A stretch of DNA of 64,000 nt from assembly GCA_030041435.1 (NCBI GenBank), contig JASHNW010000123.1, forward strand, positions 1-64,000. Reading direction: 5' to 3'. Each line of letters starts with the position of its first letter. Position 1 is the first letter of the stretch. This DNA is from Acidobacteriaceae bacterium (GTDB taxonomy: Bacteria; Acidobacteriota; Terriglobia; Terriglobales; Acidobacteriaceae). The notes below the pieces were generated by a model. It worked only from the letters and a program-made list of their open reading frames with translations. It did no database searches and was not told the DNA's origin. The translations under genes were made by a program, and so were the position numbers. Shown here piece after piece: positions 9,901-18,060 of this stretch.

Positions 9901-10246
9901 AGTCGCGGATAGTCTCCGCTACCCGGCCCACCAGCTGGCGGACGCCGCTTTCGCGCTCCGGCGTGTTCATCTGGCCGTGGAGATATTTGCTGGCGACGAT
10001 GTTGGTCGCGGTCATCGACCAGTCGACGGGGACTTCGACGTCCTTCTGCTCGAAGATGTTCTTCCCGCCTGCATCGGTGATGGCGGCGGTGCGGCTCTCC
10101 CACTGGACTTCGTCGTACGGCGAAACGTTGGGCCGCGAGAAAGTGCGGGGGAAGCGAAGAGCCGGTGTCGTGGTGTCATGGCCGGCGCCGTGAGCGGCAG
10201 TCGGAGTGGAGGCGAGAGTGGCGGTTTTTCTGGTTGCCTCGGCCAT
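6968..10246 (-). CDS. nrdJ: B12-dependent (class II) ribonucleoside-diphosphate reductase
   Basis: 1092 residues, the usual length for the long NrdJ form. It reduces ribonucleotides to deoxyribonucleotides using adenosylcobalamin and works with or without oxygen. Visible marks: NSPVWFNVG early in the barrel, the finger-loop region NPCSEYMFLDNSACNL with the cysteine that becomes a thiyl radical, the PTGTIGFMMDCDTTGIEP loop, and a Cys-rich C-terminus (CHTCGAIM...CYRCMSCGSTSGCS) that passes electrons from thioredoxin. A ~130-residue low-complexity Ala/Ser linker region precedes the C-terminal domain. ATG 10246 follows a GGAAGGA ribosome site. No other reductase gene lies nearby. Confidence 0.97.
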   Translation of the reverse strand: MAEATRKTATLASTPTAAHGAGHDTTTPALRFPRTFSRPNVSPYDEVQWESRTAAITDAGGKNIFEQKDVEVPVDWSMTATNIVASKYLHGQMNTPERESGVRQLVGRVAETIRDWGLAGGYFATPEDAALFHDELVHLLVTQKAAFNSPVWFNVGCDRLEPNSDAQNWHWNQHSCAVEFSVTGYRKPQCSACFINAVEDSLDSILTLAKTEGMLFKWGSGTGTNLSSIRGSMENLSGGGTASGPLSFMRGFDAFAGVIKSGGKTRRAAKMVILNVDHPDIVEFIECKSKEEAKAWALMREGYDGSSGPDSEAYSSIFFQNANNSVRVTDEFMRAVEKDGEFTTTTVKEKKPVRTYKARDIMKKIAEATWQCGDPGMQYDSTINRWHTSKNTDRINASNPCSEYMFLDNSACNLASFNLLKFVSPAGTFDIPAYRAAIDIMITAMEILVDNSGYPTEAIAKNSHDYRPLGLGYANLGALLMAFGLPYDSDAGRDFAATLTAIMCGEAYLQSARIAEKCPALASATPRTAGANADNGGACPGYYVNREPFLDVIRMHRAEVNNIGKSRTAGDKTFAVPQFDDLLAASRDCWDQALAHGEKHGYRNSQVTVLAPTGTIGFMMDCDTTGIEPDLALVKYKKLVGGGMIKIVNNTVPTALFKLGYNNAQVDTIVSYIDATGTIEGAPGLKPEHLAVFDCSFKPARGTRSIHYMGHVRMMAATQPFLSGAISKTVNLPHDCSLDDIAEAYLESWRLGLKAVAIYRDGSKGAQPLNVSDGAKAKDIKGAGASTELTTTADRVLAAIASGHKAAEGDLKTLEGKLADKVEVASRSIVAASTAFTAALASIAQSEQPNSLDHADAPPRAVRHRLPEERASLTHKFSIAGHEGYITVGLYPNGQPGEIFIRMAKEGSTVSGLMDSFATAASLSLQHGVPLRVLCEKFAHSRFEPSGWTGNEQIGFAKSIMDYIFRWLQLRFLSGQQLSLFANLAPPAAAAAPVADPDAMLAPEQHSPTRGMGSASAPQGGIAPEVEANPLDVTRYPLNAGVEDRGIYHPADAMRGMYDMGDAPSCHTCGAIMVRNGSCYRCMSCGSTSGCS

Positions 10247-10330
10247 TGGTGTTCCTTCCTTCTGTGTGATGTCTGACCCTGCGTCGATGCTGACTCTTTA
10301 CCCCCCTGCTCGCCAGCCCAAAACGGGGCC

Positions 10331-10388
10331 AAAAACTAAAAATCGCGACCGGGAGCTGAGGGGGGTGCTCCTGGACATCCGGTCGCGG
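10331..10388 (-). terminator. Intrinsic terminator inside the nrdJ leader
   Basis: On the minus strand a 9-bp stem CGCGACCGG/CCGGTCGCG (10388-10380 with 10353-10345) encloses an inner GAGC/GCTC hairpin and is followed at once by ATTTTTAGTTTTT. It lies between the promoter at 10522-10550 and the nrdJ start at 10246. As drawn it would stop transcription before the gene, which suggests conditional termination (attenuator or riboswitch). Confidence 0.75.
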
Positions 10389-10521
10389 AAGAACGACAAA
10401 TCCTGAAGCCGGTGGCGGATCGAATTGCCGCTTCGGTCCCCTGCGGTTACTCCCGTACCTGCCTCAGGACGGGGTCCGCGACTAGCTGGCCGGTGCGAGA
10501 ATTCTCAGAGCCGCAGATGGG

Positions 10522-10550
10522 AAAGTAGCTCTGTTAATGGTGTGTGTCAA
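10522..10550 (-). promoter_or_regulatory. Sigma-70-type promoter for nrdJ
   Basis: On the minus strand TTGACA (10550-10545) is followed by a 17-base spacer and TACTTT (10527-10522). The predicted transcript starts near 10515, giving a leader of about 270 bases before nrdJ. The -35 box is a perfect consensus. Confidence 0.75.
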
Positions 10551-10557
10551 GTGCAAA

Positions 10558-10573
10558 CCACAACATCTTGTAT
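10558..10573. promoter_or_regulatory. Candidate NrdR box
   Basis: CCACAACATCTTGTAT agrees at 12 of 16 positions with the NrdR-box consensus ACACAATATATAGTGT (allowing A or T at position 12). It lies eight bases upstream of the -35 box of the nrdJ promoter. A weaker partner (10530-10545, 9 of 16, with an ATGGTGTGT half) overlaps the promoter itself. NrdR represses ribonucleotide reductase genes when dATP is high; no nrdR gene is in the window. Confidence 0.5.
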
Positions 10574-10704
10574 TTTAGATGCGTTTCGGGGTATCGAGGA
10601 TCGCAATTACCCAAACGGGGTGTGGACAACTTTCAGCAGCCGCGCTAAAGGCGGGATTTGGCTGGATCTGGATGGGGTGGCCGGGCGGAATTTAGGCACT
10701 GACC

Positions 10705-10850
10705 GAGGCCGGAGTCTTCGGCCCAACCGCCCCATACTGCGAGGCTACGCGCCGGTCGGGGCGGGAACAAGGCGCGGACTGCACTAATGTTGGAGCAAAA
10801 GATGTGGACCGGTGTGGGAGGGGTGGAAAACAGGGGCAGAAGTTAAGATG
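10705..10850 (+). repeat. Dispersed repeat, copy A
   Basis: The block begins GCCGGAGTCTTCGGCCCAAC and ends near GTGTGGGAGGGGTGGAAAAC. Its first part matches copy B (11372-11500) almost base for base, and its last part matches copies B and C (12660-12745). It contains no convincing gene. Confidence 0.5.
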
Positions 10851-11097
10851 GGGTGCGGCGGATCAGCCGTCGCCGATTTCACCGCGTCAACACGAACTGG
10901 GTCTGCGCGTCGCCGCGATCTGGCTGCCTGCTATGCCGGAGTCCCGCTGGACGCGGGGGCATGTAGGAGCCCGGTTCCGCGCCTCCTCTCCCGACCAACG
11001 CGCCTGGGTTCCAGCCTTGCCGACGCACGCTCCCCGTGATTCCGACGAGGGGAGGCGATCCATGCCGCAGGCAGCCGCCACCTTCGAAATCGGATAG

Positions 11098-11349
11098 GCC
11101 GTCTCGCATTACAGGATTAGCCGCTTCCTCTATTTCGGGAACCTTGTTTCTACCGGTTCCAGCGACGCTTCCGAGTGGCGCATAACGGTCGGCGACCACG
11201 CGGTCGAGAAAATTATGGAGCTTTATGATGAATCGCGGTACTGGGGATGGTGGTCCACCTGGAGTACGGTCGGGCCGGACGGTGGCGTCTGCTTCACGCG
11301 GGACCGGAGCATCCAGGAGATCTACGCGCTGCATTTGAGCGAGAGGTAG
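11098..11349 (+). pseudogene. Orphan coding fragment without a start codon
   Basis: The frame following the TAG at 11095 stays open for 83 codons to the TAG at 11347. It reads like real protein, with an aromatic-rich core (RFLYFGNLVSTG, EWRITVGDHAVEK, ESRYWGWWSTWSTVG). There is no ATG, GTG or TTG before the conserved-looking part; the first in-frame ATG (11215) would leave only 44 residues. It is flanked by repeat copies A and B. It looks like the remains of a gene that lost its 5' end. The family is not recognised. Confidence 0.4.
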
Positions 11350-11371
11350 CAGGAGGCGTGCGGGCGCGCAT

Positions 11372-11500
11372 GGCAGCCGGAGTCTTCAGCCCAGCCGCTC
11401 CACGCGAGGGGCCTGCGTGCGAGAGTGGGACGGAACAAGCACAGCGCAGGAATGGTGCAAAGTTAGTGGCGGGAGGTGGGCGGGGTGGAAAAGCCGACGC
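11372..11500 (+). repeat. Dispersed repeat, copy B
   Basis: Starts GCCGGAGTCTTCAGCCCAGC and shares the 5' block with copy A. It also contains GGAATGGTGCAAA and GGGGTGGAAAA, shared with copy C. The copies differ by small insertions and substitutions, as expected for old repeats. The following bases to 11839 hold no clear gene. Confidence 0.5.
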
Positions 11501-11839
11501 CGCCATCCCCTCGCGATCAATCAATGGTCACGGAGGCTTACGATATGGTGAAAATCCGCAGCGTTTATGCACAGGGCGGCAGAACTACAATGCGTTCGCT
11601 GAGGGAAAGGCCTCCGGGTTCCGCAGCACCGGTGTCGACGCCGGCGAGATGCGAAAGAGAGCGGAATTCCCTGGCTGTGGCTGAAGGCTGACGAGCCCGA
11701 TTCCCTGTCTGCCTGCGCGCCCCATCGCGCATCGATCACGGCGCGCCGTGTTTACTCCAACCAGCGCGGCGTCCACCCGCGAACTTCGCCATATCTCCAT
11801 GCTGACCTGGGATGGGCTCTGCGCACAGGAGAAGAGCCT

Positions 11840-12565
11840 ATGTTTTTCCATCGTAAAGAACTGATCGTTCCCATTGAAGTCAAGAAGCCGGATCCGGTAT
11901 TCGCGCAGTTCATGCTGCAGCAATTTGGCGGCGCGACCGGCGAGCTGACGGCTGGACTGCAGTACTGGGTGCAGTCGTTCCACTGCCCGAAGCCGGGCAT
12001 TCGCGAGATGCTGCAGGATATTGCTCTCGAGGAGTTCAACCATTTGGAGGTAGTGGGGCGGCTGATCGAGGAGCACACCCGCAACGTCGAGAAGACGCTA
12101 ACCGAAGCAGATGAGAAGACAATTTTCGCGCTGCGTGGCAAAGGCCCCCATCTGGTGGACGAGCGGGGCGTGAGCTGGACGGCAGCGTACATCAACGAGG
12201 GCGGCGATGTGGTGCGCGATCTGCGCGCGAACATCGCAGCCGAGGCAGCCGCGCGGGAGACGTATGAGATTCTGCTGAACCGCGCTCCGGATACGGGAAC
12301 GAAGATGGCGCTGCACTATCTGCTGACCCGGGAGATCGCGCATACGAAGATGTTCATGAAGGCGCTGGACTCGCTGGGCAAACTGACGGATCCCGTGTTC
12401 GGGAACGTCAAGCCGGACGAATCCGTGAACGTCTACTATCATCTCTCGGCCAACGGCGCGCCGCTGCGTGGGCCGTGGAACCAGGAGCCGGAGTTCACCT
12501 ACATTGCGGATCCGGCGAAGGTGCTGGAGCAGCAGCATGAGCTGACGGGAGTGGGCAAGCACTAA
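11840..12565 (+). CDS. Manganese catalase family protein
   Basis: 241 residues, a ferritin-like four-helix protein. The metal-ligand pattern of dimanganese catalases is visible: an early Glu in the first helix (GGATGELTAG), EEFNHLEVVG (ExxH), AAEAAARETYE, and REIAHTKMF (ExxH). The family breaks down hydrogen peroxide without haem. The start follows GGAGAAGAG. It is monocistronic with gene-poor DNA upstream, fitting a stand-alone stress gene. It lies near the CotJC/KatN type in length. Confidence 0.93.
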   Translation: MFFHRKELIVPIEVKKPDPVFAQFMLQQFGGATGELTAGLQYWVQSFHCPKPGIREMLQDIALEEFNHLEVVGRLIEEHTRNVEKTLTEADEKTIFALRGKGPHLVDERGVSWTAAYINEGGDVVRDLRANIAAEAAARETYEILLNRAPDTGTKMALHYLLTREIAHTKMFMKALDSLGKLTDPVFGNVKPDESVNVYYHLSANGAPLRGPWNQEPEFTYIADPAKVLEQQHELTGVGKH

Positions 12566-12659
12566 ACCACGAAACAAACACAAGCCGACATAGCCAGCGC
12601 CCCATTTTCCGCAAGCAGGAGGATCGCGGAGGGTGGGGCGCTGGCGATTTGATTCGAAG

Positions 12660-12745
12660 GGCAAAAGGCGCGGGGCTTTGGGACAACGCGCCGGAATGGT
12701 GCAAACCCTGTGGATTGCTGTGGGAGGGGTGGAAACAAGGGGTCA
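12660..12745 (+). repeat. Dispersed repeat, copy C (partial)
   Basis: Contains GGAATGGTGCAAA and GTGGGAGGGGTGGAAAC, matching the 3' halves of copies A and B. It lies in the convergent gap between the Mn-catalase and the barrel gene. Confidence 0.45.
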
Positions 12746-12806
12746 GGGGAGATCGCACATCGAACCAGGTGGCATGCACGGAGAGCGCTTCGACTGCCCG
12801 CAGGCG

Positions 12807-14177
12807 CTAGAAGACTTTCGCGAAGTTATAGTTCCAGTTGCCGCCGTGTCCGGCTCCCCAGGCATAGTAAGTCTGGACAATCATCTGACCGCGCAAACGC
12901 GCAAACGCGCCAAATCCGGCGTCCTGCCGGAAATTGGAGAAGGCGAGGTTCGCAGCCGAATTCCCGACCGTCCCGGCATCGTAGAGGACAAACACGCCCA
13001 GCGGATCGTAGACCGGCATCCCATATTCGAACTGGACAAGGTCCAGGTCGGGGCCGCGGAAGCGGTAGTCGTTCCAGCCCCGCAGCGTGACGCGCGAATC
13101 GATATCTCTTCCGCCCAAAGTGGGCTGCAGATAGAAAGGAACCTGGTCGCCGGAGCCCGCCTGGGTGAGGACGAGCCGCAGCCGGATATCGAACTGTCCA
13201 AAGTCGCATTCGCCGCGTTTCTTGTTTCCCTCGCAAATGTAATTGAGCACCGGATGTTGAGGCGCGGAAAAGTGATTGCGGATGATCTCATGCAGGTCCA
13301 TTTGTTCGTCGCCGGCAAATTCAAACCATCGGTACGCATAGGGCGATCCGTCTGTCGGGTGTTCCCAGTGCAATGTTGCAGCGTTCCTGAACGAAAACAG
13401 CAACAGCGGCTGGAAGTGCGGATCGTTCTGGTCCGGCAGTTCGTGGAATACTCCGCCGGCGCGCGGGGTCCACAAAGTCTGAGCGCCCACCGCATTGTGG
13501 AAGTAGACAGGCTGATCCTGAATCCCGGGAGTGACAGAAGCGGGAAGATTGACGGCGACTGCGTTGGCGCTGGTATCGCGAGGCAGTGTGGCGCTGTGGA
13601 CTTCAGACGCTCCTGTAGCCGTGAGCCAGCGGGTGAGGGGAAACTGAGCCGCCAGGTCGAAGGCCGTGTCATCCTGCGCAAAGACATATTGTGTGTTGGG
13701 AGAAGCTGAGCCTTCCCCATAGTAGTAAAGGGTCTTGACGCTGCGATGCCAGGGCGCGATCTGGATCCGCATGCGCGAGATGGTATGGAGTCGGCCCAGG
13801 GTCAGGCCATCGGGCACCCTGGTGTCGGCCTTATAAGGGAGCGCGGGGACCCAGTCGATTTCTCCTCCCGTGAACCAGGAGCCGTTGGTCGTGATGGCCC
13901 CCGTGACGCTCATGTCGAACAGGTATTCTCGGTTCCCCGGTTCGACGCCGCTGATGTTCTTCACCAGGACCAGGCCCGGACCGAAGCCGTTGGATGGAGG
14001 CAGGGATGCCAGCGTGAAGTGGTACTTGTTTTGGCTGAAGATGGCTTCGGTGCAGGCGATGGCCTGGTGACGATCGTCGAAGAATTTAGGGCACGAGACG
14101 CGGATGGTCTGGCTGAGGGCGCAGCTTGCCAGCGCCCCGAAAATCGTCAGGACAAGCAACGGAGCAAGCCTTCTCAT
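12807..14177 (-). CDS. Omp85/BamA-like outer-membrane beta-barrel protein
   Basis: 456 residues. A signal peptide (residues 1-22, cleaved after CALSQ) is followed by alternating beta-strand sequence and a terminal Phe, the outer-membrane insertion signal. The segment GGRDIDSRVTLRGWNDYRFRG carries the (V/L)RG(F/W/Y) loop-6 motif of the Omp85 superfamily. No POTRA repeats are recognisable, and the protein is much shorter than BamA, so it resembles short surface-antigen-like barrels. Its start overlaps the stop of the phosphoesterase gene (ATGA), so the two products are made together. Confidence 0.75.
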   Translation of the reverse strand: MRRLAPLLVLTIFGALASCALSQTIRVSCPKFFDDRHQAIACTEAIFSQNKYHFTLASLPPSNGFGPGLVLVKNISGVEPGNREYLFDMSVTGAITTNGSWFTGGEIDWVPALPYKADTRVPDGLTLGRLHTISRMRIQIAPWHRSVKTLYYYGEGSASPNTQYVFAQDDTAFDLAAQFPLTRWLTATGASEVHSATLPRDTSANAVAVNLPASVTPGIQDQPVYFHNAVGAQTLWTPRAGGVFHELPDQNDPHFQPLLLFSFRNAATLHWEHPTDGSPYAYRWFEFAGDEQMDLHEIIRNHFSAPQHPVLNYICEGNKKRGECDFGQFDIRLRLVLTQAGSGDQVPFYLQPTLGGRDIDSRVTLRGWNDYRFRGPDLDLVQFEYGMPVYDPLGVFVLYDAGTVGNSAANLAFSNFRQDAGFGAFARLRGQMIVQTYYAWGAGHGGNWNYNFAKVF

Positions 14178-15697
14178 TGCGCGCCTCCGCTCTGCCCGAA
14201 CGCGGCTGCTGCCTGCTGCATAAACTGCGTGGCCTCCGTCGATGAGAAGCTCGGGCCCAGTGGCGTGGGAACCGATAACCCCGCCTGCTGCAGGCTGGAC
14301 TGCATCGCCTGAACCATTTGCACCATCAGATCCGTCGGCTGCCCCGTAGCCGGCGGAGCGGTGGGCGGCGCATCTGCGGTTCGGAAGGGATCGGCCACCG
14401 CATGCATCGCCGGCACCACTCCCGCCTGCTGGATGGCTGTGTCGGCCGCATCGCGTTCCGCCTGGCTCAGCACCAGATCGCGCGCCATGGCAATGGTGCC
14501 GTCGGACGCCACCGGTTCCGGCAACTGCACCGTGTCGGTGCGGATTTGATCGTCGGCCAGGTTGGCAACGTTCTCGAAGGTCAGCGCCTGCGCCTCGCGC
14601 CAGTTGAAAGGAGTCTGGTCGAGGCAGAAGAGCTTGCGCACCGTGGCCACAATCGAACAGTGATCGAACTGCTGGCGCAGAATGGTTCCCGCCTGGATTC
14701 TGGGCGAGACAAAAACCGCCGGCACCCGAACCCCCAGCCGATTGAACGTGAAACCGAAATCTTTGGTCGGCGGGATGTCCGGGTATTGCGGATCGCGCGT
14801 CAGCGTCGGCGGCGTTACGTGGTCGTAGATGCCGCCGTGCTCGTCGTAGACGATGAGCAGCAGCGTGTCGTTCCAGTCCGGACTCCTGCGGACCGCATTG
14901 TAGACCTGCGCAATGAGCGTCTCGCCGGCGTCGACGGCAAAGTCGGGATGCTGGCTGCTGGCGAAGAGGCCGTTGACGGGGTCGTCGTCGTAAATCGGCT
15001 CGATGAATGTGTATTCCGGCAGCAGGTTGTCGATGCAGTCTTGCAGGAATCGCGTGCGGTAATCGAAGAATTTGTTCTGACGCCGGGCCAGATAGATGTT
15101 CGCCATAAGAATGGTGGAGCCGCTCGAGTAAATGCGGTAATCGGCGTCGTTATTTGGATCGTCGATGATCTCGAAGATGGTCTTCGCGGTTGCCGGAGCG
15201 AGCACGGCGTCCTGCGTCAGCGAATCTCCCGACGAGGCGGCATGCGTAAACAGGCGGTTGGGAATTGTCGAGGCCGGGACCGAGGAGAACCAGTGGTCGC
15301 AGATCGCATACTGTTTGGCGAGCGTCGAAAGCACCGGCAGTGATTCCTGATGAAAACACTTCATGATGTTTTCGCCCTGAACCGGGTTGTTGCTGACCGT
15401 TGCGTAGTTCTGCACAAACCCCTGCATCTTTTCCTGACCGGTATCGGTTCCGTCGGAGTTGCCGAAGATCTGCCAGTTGATGTCCTGGAATTCGTGCGAC
15501 GGGTCGGGATTCAAGTCGTTCAGCGATCGCGCATTCGGGCTGACGCGAATCGGCGAACCGCCGTCCGCAGCAACACTCGACTCATCCCCGTCGAGTCCCT
15601 CAATGGGATAGTCCGCCGCCTTCAGGTATCCAAGCATGTGGTCGAAGGAGCGGTTCTCCATCATCAGAACGACGATGTGCTTGAAAGGGCTGGCCAT
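14174..15697 (-). CDS. Phospholipase C / acid phosphatase family phosphoesterase
   Basis: 507 residues of the alkaline-phosphatase-like phosphoesterase family (phospholipase C, AcpA). The N-terminal metal/nucleophile motif MMENRSFDHMLGYL begins 11 residues from the start, and the second metal site YDEHGGIYDHV is intact. No signal peptide is seen, unusual for a family whose members are often exported. The C-terminal ~80 residues are a Gln/Ala/Pro-rich tail. It is the first gene of a two-gene operon with the outer-membrane barrel protein, suggesting phosphate-ester use at the envelope. Confidence 0.88.
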   Translation of the reverse strand: MASPFKHIVVLMMENRSFDHMLGYLKAADYPIEGLDGDESSVAADGGSPIRVSPNARSLNDLNPDPSHEFQDINWQIFGNSDGTDTGQEKMQGFVQNYATVSNNPVQGENIMKCFHQESLPVLSTLAKQYAICDHWFSSVPASTIPNRLFTHAASSGDSLTQDAVLAPATAKTIFEIIDDPNNDADYRIYSSGSTILMANIYLARRQNKFFDYRTRFLQDCIDNLLPEYTFIEPIYDDDPVNGLFASSQHPDFAVDAGETLIAQVYNAVRRSPDWNDTLLLIVYDEHGGIYDHVTPPTLTRDPQYPDIPPTKDFGFTFNRLGVRVPAVFVSPRIQAGTILRQQFDHCSIVATVRKLFCLDQTPFNWREAQALTFENVANLADDQIRTDTVQLPEPVASDGTIAMARDLVLSQAERDAADTAIQQAGVVPAMHAVADPFRTADAPPTAPPATGQPTDLMVQMVQAMQSSLQQAGLSVPTPLGPSFSSTEATQFMQQAAAAFGQSGGAQ

Positions 15698-15842
15698 TCG
15701 TACACCTTCCTTGCGGGATTAGGTATGGCAGCAAATCGACGCTTCGTCGGGGAGTTGTTCTGTTGGGAATATCACGGAGGAGGGGTCGAGCACAACCGCT
15801 ATCGCAATTCCTGAGTCGGCAGCTCCGGGTTCTCCTCGGGAT

Positions 15843-18005
15843 TCACTGCCCGCTCGTCTCGTTCCACAAAAACGCCAGCTCGTCGGCCTGGTCCTGGACC
15901 AGCTGCGTCAGCGACACGCCGGCTGAGTGGCCGCCCTTGATCGAGTAGTGCAGCACGATGGGGCGGTCGTCGCCGCCCCCACTCGTTTGGTTCGCCTGCA
16001 TCAGCGCGGTCATCTTCCTTGCGTTCATAGGGTCGACGCGGGTGTCGTTATCTCCCGTAAAAAACATGATGGCGGGATACTTTTCGCCGGGGTGGACGTT
16101 CTGGTAAGGCGAGTATTTGCGGAGGTAGGCGAAGTCCTTCGGATTTTCCGCGTTGCCGTATTCCGTAGTCCACAGCCGGCCGAACTCGAACTTCTGGTAG
16201 CGCAGCATGTCCAGCAGCGGATAGCCGCACCAGATGGCTCCAAACAAATCGGGCCGCTGCGTCATGGCCGCGCCCATCAGCAGGCCGCCGTTGGAGCGTC
16301 CGCGGATGGCGAAGTGCGCAGGCGAGGTGTAGTGGTTGTCGATCAGATACTCGGCCGCGGCGAAGAAGTCGTCGAAGACGTTCTGCTTGTTCTCAAACAT
16401 CGCGGCCTTGTGCCACGCCTCGCCGTACTCGTTGCCGCCGCGCAGGTTGGGCAGCGCAAAGTAGCCGCCCTGCTCCATCCACCAGGCGTATTCGGGATCG
16501 AACGCCGGCAGCATGGGCAGGTCGAATCCTCCGTAGCCGGTCATCAGCAGCCGCGCCTGCCCGTCGCGCGCAAGGCCCTTTTTGCCGGCGATGAACATGG
16601 GGACGCGCGTGCCGTCCTTCGACGTGTAGAAGACCTGGGTCACCTCGTACTGCGACGAGTCGAAGGGGACCTTCGGCGCGAAGAAGACGTCGGTCTTCCC
16701 GGTTTTAACGTTGTAGCGATAGATCGTCGGCGGCGTGATGAACGACTGGAAAGTGTAGAAGCCCTCCTTCTGGTTGGGGCGTCCATAGACGACCGTGCCC
16801 GAGCCGATGCCGGGATAATGCAGCGTGCCGGTCTGTTTGCCGTCCAGTGTGTAGATCGTGGTCTCGGTTTTCACGTCGTGCAGGCGCGAGACGAAGAGTC
16901 TGCCGCCGACGATGCTGCAGCTGTCGATGACGTCGTGGCCCTCGGGCACCACGGTCTTCCACGCAGAGGTCTCGCCGCCGGGGAAGGCCTCCACGATACG
17001 CGTGTTGGGCGCTTCGTAATCCGTCATCAGGAAAAAGCGGTCGCCGGTGCTGAGCAAACGCACGTGCGCCTGGACGTTATAGACCAGCGGCACGAAGTCG
17101 CTCTGCGGCCTGCGCAGGTCGCGGATGAGGTAGTCCTCGCTGGTGGCCGGAACGCCGTGCGCGATGCTGACGATGAGCCAGTGGTGATTGTCGGTGACGC
17201 GGGCGCTGACCAGGTCGAGCTCGCCCAGATGCTGGCCGCGGTACTCGCCACCGAAGATCTTCGTGTCGTCTGCCACCGGCGTGCCGAATTTGTGGAACCA
17301 CACGTCGGTGCCCTGGTGCGTGAAGCGCGCGTAGTAGAGGCCGCTGTTGTCGGGGTTGAGGCTGATGCCGGAGTAGCGCGCGGAGGGCAGCACATCGGGC
17401 AATTCTTTCCCGGTGCGGACGTCGAGGATGTGCACCGCCTCCTCGTCGGCGCCGCCCTGGCGGATGCCGTAGACGAGCAGATTGCCGTCGTCGGAGACGT
17501 CATTGATGCCAACGTTGGTGTTCTGGTCGGAGCTGAGTTGGGTGGCGTCGACGAGCCGCTGATTCTGGCCGTCGAAGCCGGCGCGCATGTAGATGGAGGC
17601 CTGGTTCTCGTCGGCCAGCCGCCGGGTAAAGAAGTATCTGCCGCCGTAGATCGAGGGCATGGAGTAGCGGTCGACGCGCTCCAGCGCGGTGAGCTGCGCG
17701 ACGATCTCGGGGCGGTTTTTGATCTGGTCGAGATACTGCTGCGTATAGGCGTTCTCTTCGTCGATCCAGGCGCGCGTTTGCGGGCTGTGCGCATCTTCAA
17801 GCCAGCGGTAGGCATCCTGAACCTTGATGCCGTCGTAGTCATCGGTAACGACGTTGACGGCAGCCACCGGAGGCGGCGGAAGAGTGACGCCGTTGTCGCC
17901 GTGGATCTTGCCGTCGGGGCCGGGCTGCTGCGCCTGCATCACGGCAGCCGAGGAACAGAGGATGAGGAGAAAAAGCGGAGCGGCGACGCGGCGGGCAGCG
18001 GTCAT
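15843..18005 (-). CDS. Secreted prolyl oligopeptidase (S9A)
   Basis: 720 residues from ATG 18005, where a clear signal peptide begins (RVAAPLFLLILCSSAAVMQA); the longer open frame upstream lacks such features. The N-terminal beta-propeller spans about residues 90-440. The alpha/beta hydrolase domain has the nucleophile in GRSNGG, the acid in GDNDTRVDP and the base in KGGHSAG. It cleaves short proline-containing peptides, here in the periplasm. Transcribed alone, between the phosphoesterase operon and the OGFr gene. Confidence 0.93.
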   Translation of the reverse strand: MTAARRVAAPLFLLILCSSAAVMQAQQPGPDGKIHGDNGVTLPPPPVAAVNVVTDDYDGIKVQDAYRWLEDAHSPQTRAWIDEENAYTQQYLDQIKNRPEIVAQLTALERVDRYSMPSIYGGRYFFTRRLADENQASIYMRAGFDGQNQRLVDATQLSSDQNTNVGINDVSDDGNLLVYGIRQGGADEEAVHILDVRTGKELPDVLPSARYSGISLNPDNSGLYYARFTHQGTDVWFHKFGTPVADDTKIFGGEYRGQHLGELDLVSARVTDNHHWLIVSIAHGVPATSEDYLIRDLRRPQSDFVPLVYNVQAHVRLLSTGDRFFLMTDYEAPNTRIVEAFPGGETSAWKTVVPEGHDVIDSCSIVGGRLFVSRLHDVKTETTIYTLDGKQTGTLHYPGIGSGTVVYGRPNQKEGFYTFQSFITPPTIYRYNVKTGKTDVFFAPKVPFDSSQYEVTQVFYTSKDGTRVPMFIAGKKGLARDGQARLLMTGYGGFDLPMLPAFDPEYAWWMEQGGYFALPNLRGGNEYGEAWHKAAMFENKQNVFDDFFAAAEYLIDNHYTSPAHFAIRGRSNGGLLMGAAMTQRPDLFGAIWCGYPLLDMLRYQKFEFGRLWTTEYGNAENPKDFAYLRKYSPYQNVHPGEKYPAIMFFTGDNDTRVDPMNARKMTALMQANQTSGGGDDRPIVLHYSIKGGHSAGVSLTQLVQDQADELAFLWNETSGQ

Positions 18006-18060
18006 GCGGAGATCCTCATGCGAAATGTCGGAAATGCGGGAACGGCCAGTGTAGCGAAGT

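Noticed and set aside
10331-10560. Cobalamin riboswitch in the nrdJ leader
   Set aside because: Expected because NrdJ uses B12, but the B12 box and GCCACTG core are absent on both strands. The plus-strand CGTACCTGCCTCAGG is only a short chance likeness.
10425-11097. Several frames of 75-150 codons before the Mn-catalase
   Set aside because: Composition is Arg/Pro/Gly-rich noise on both strands with no ribosome site or domain; repeats and one fragment explain the region better.
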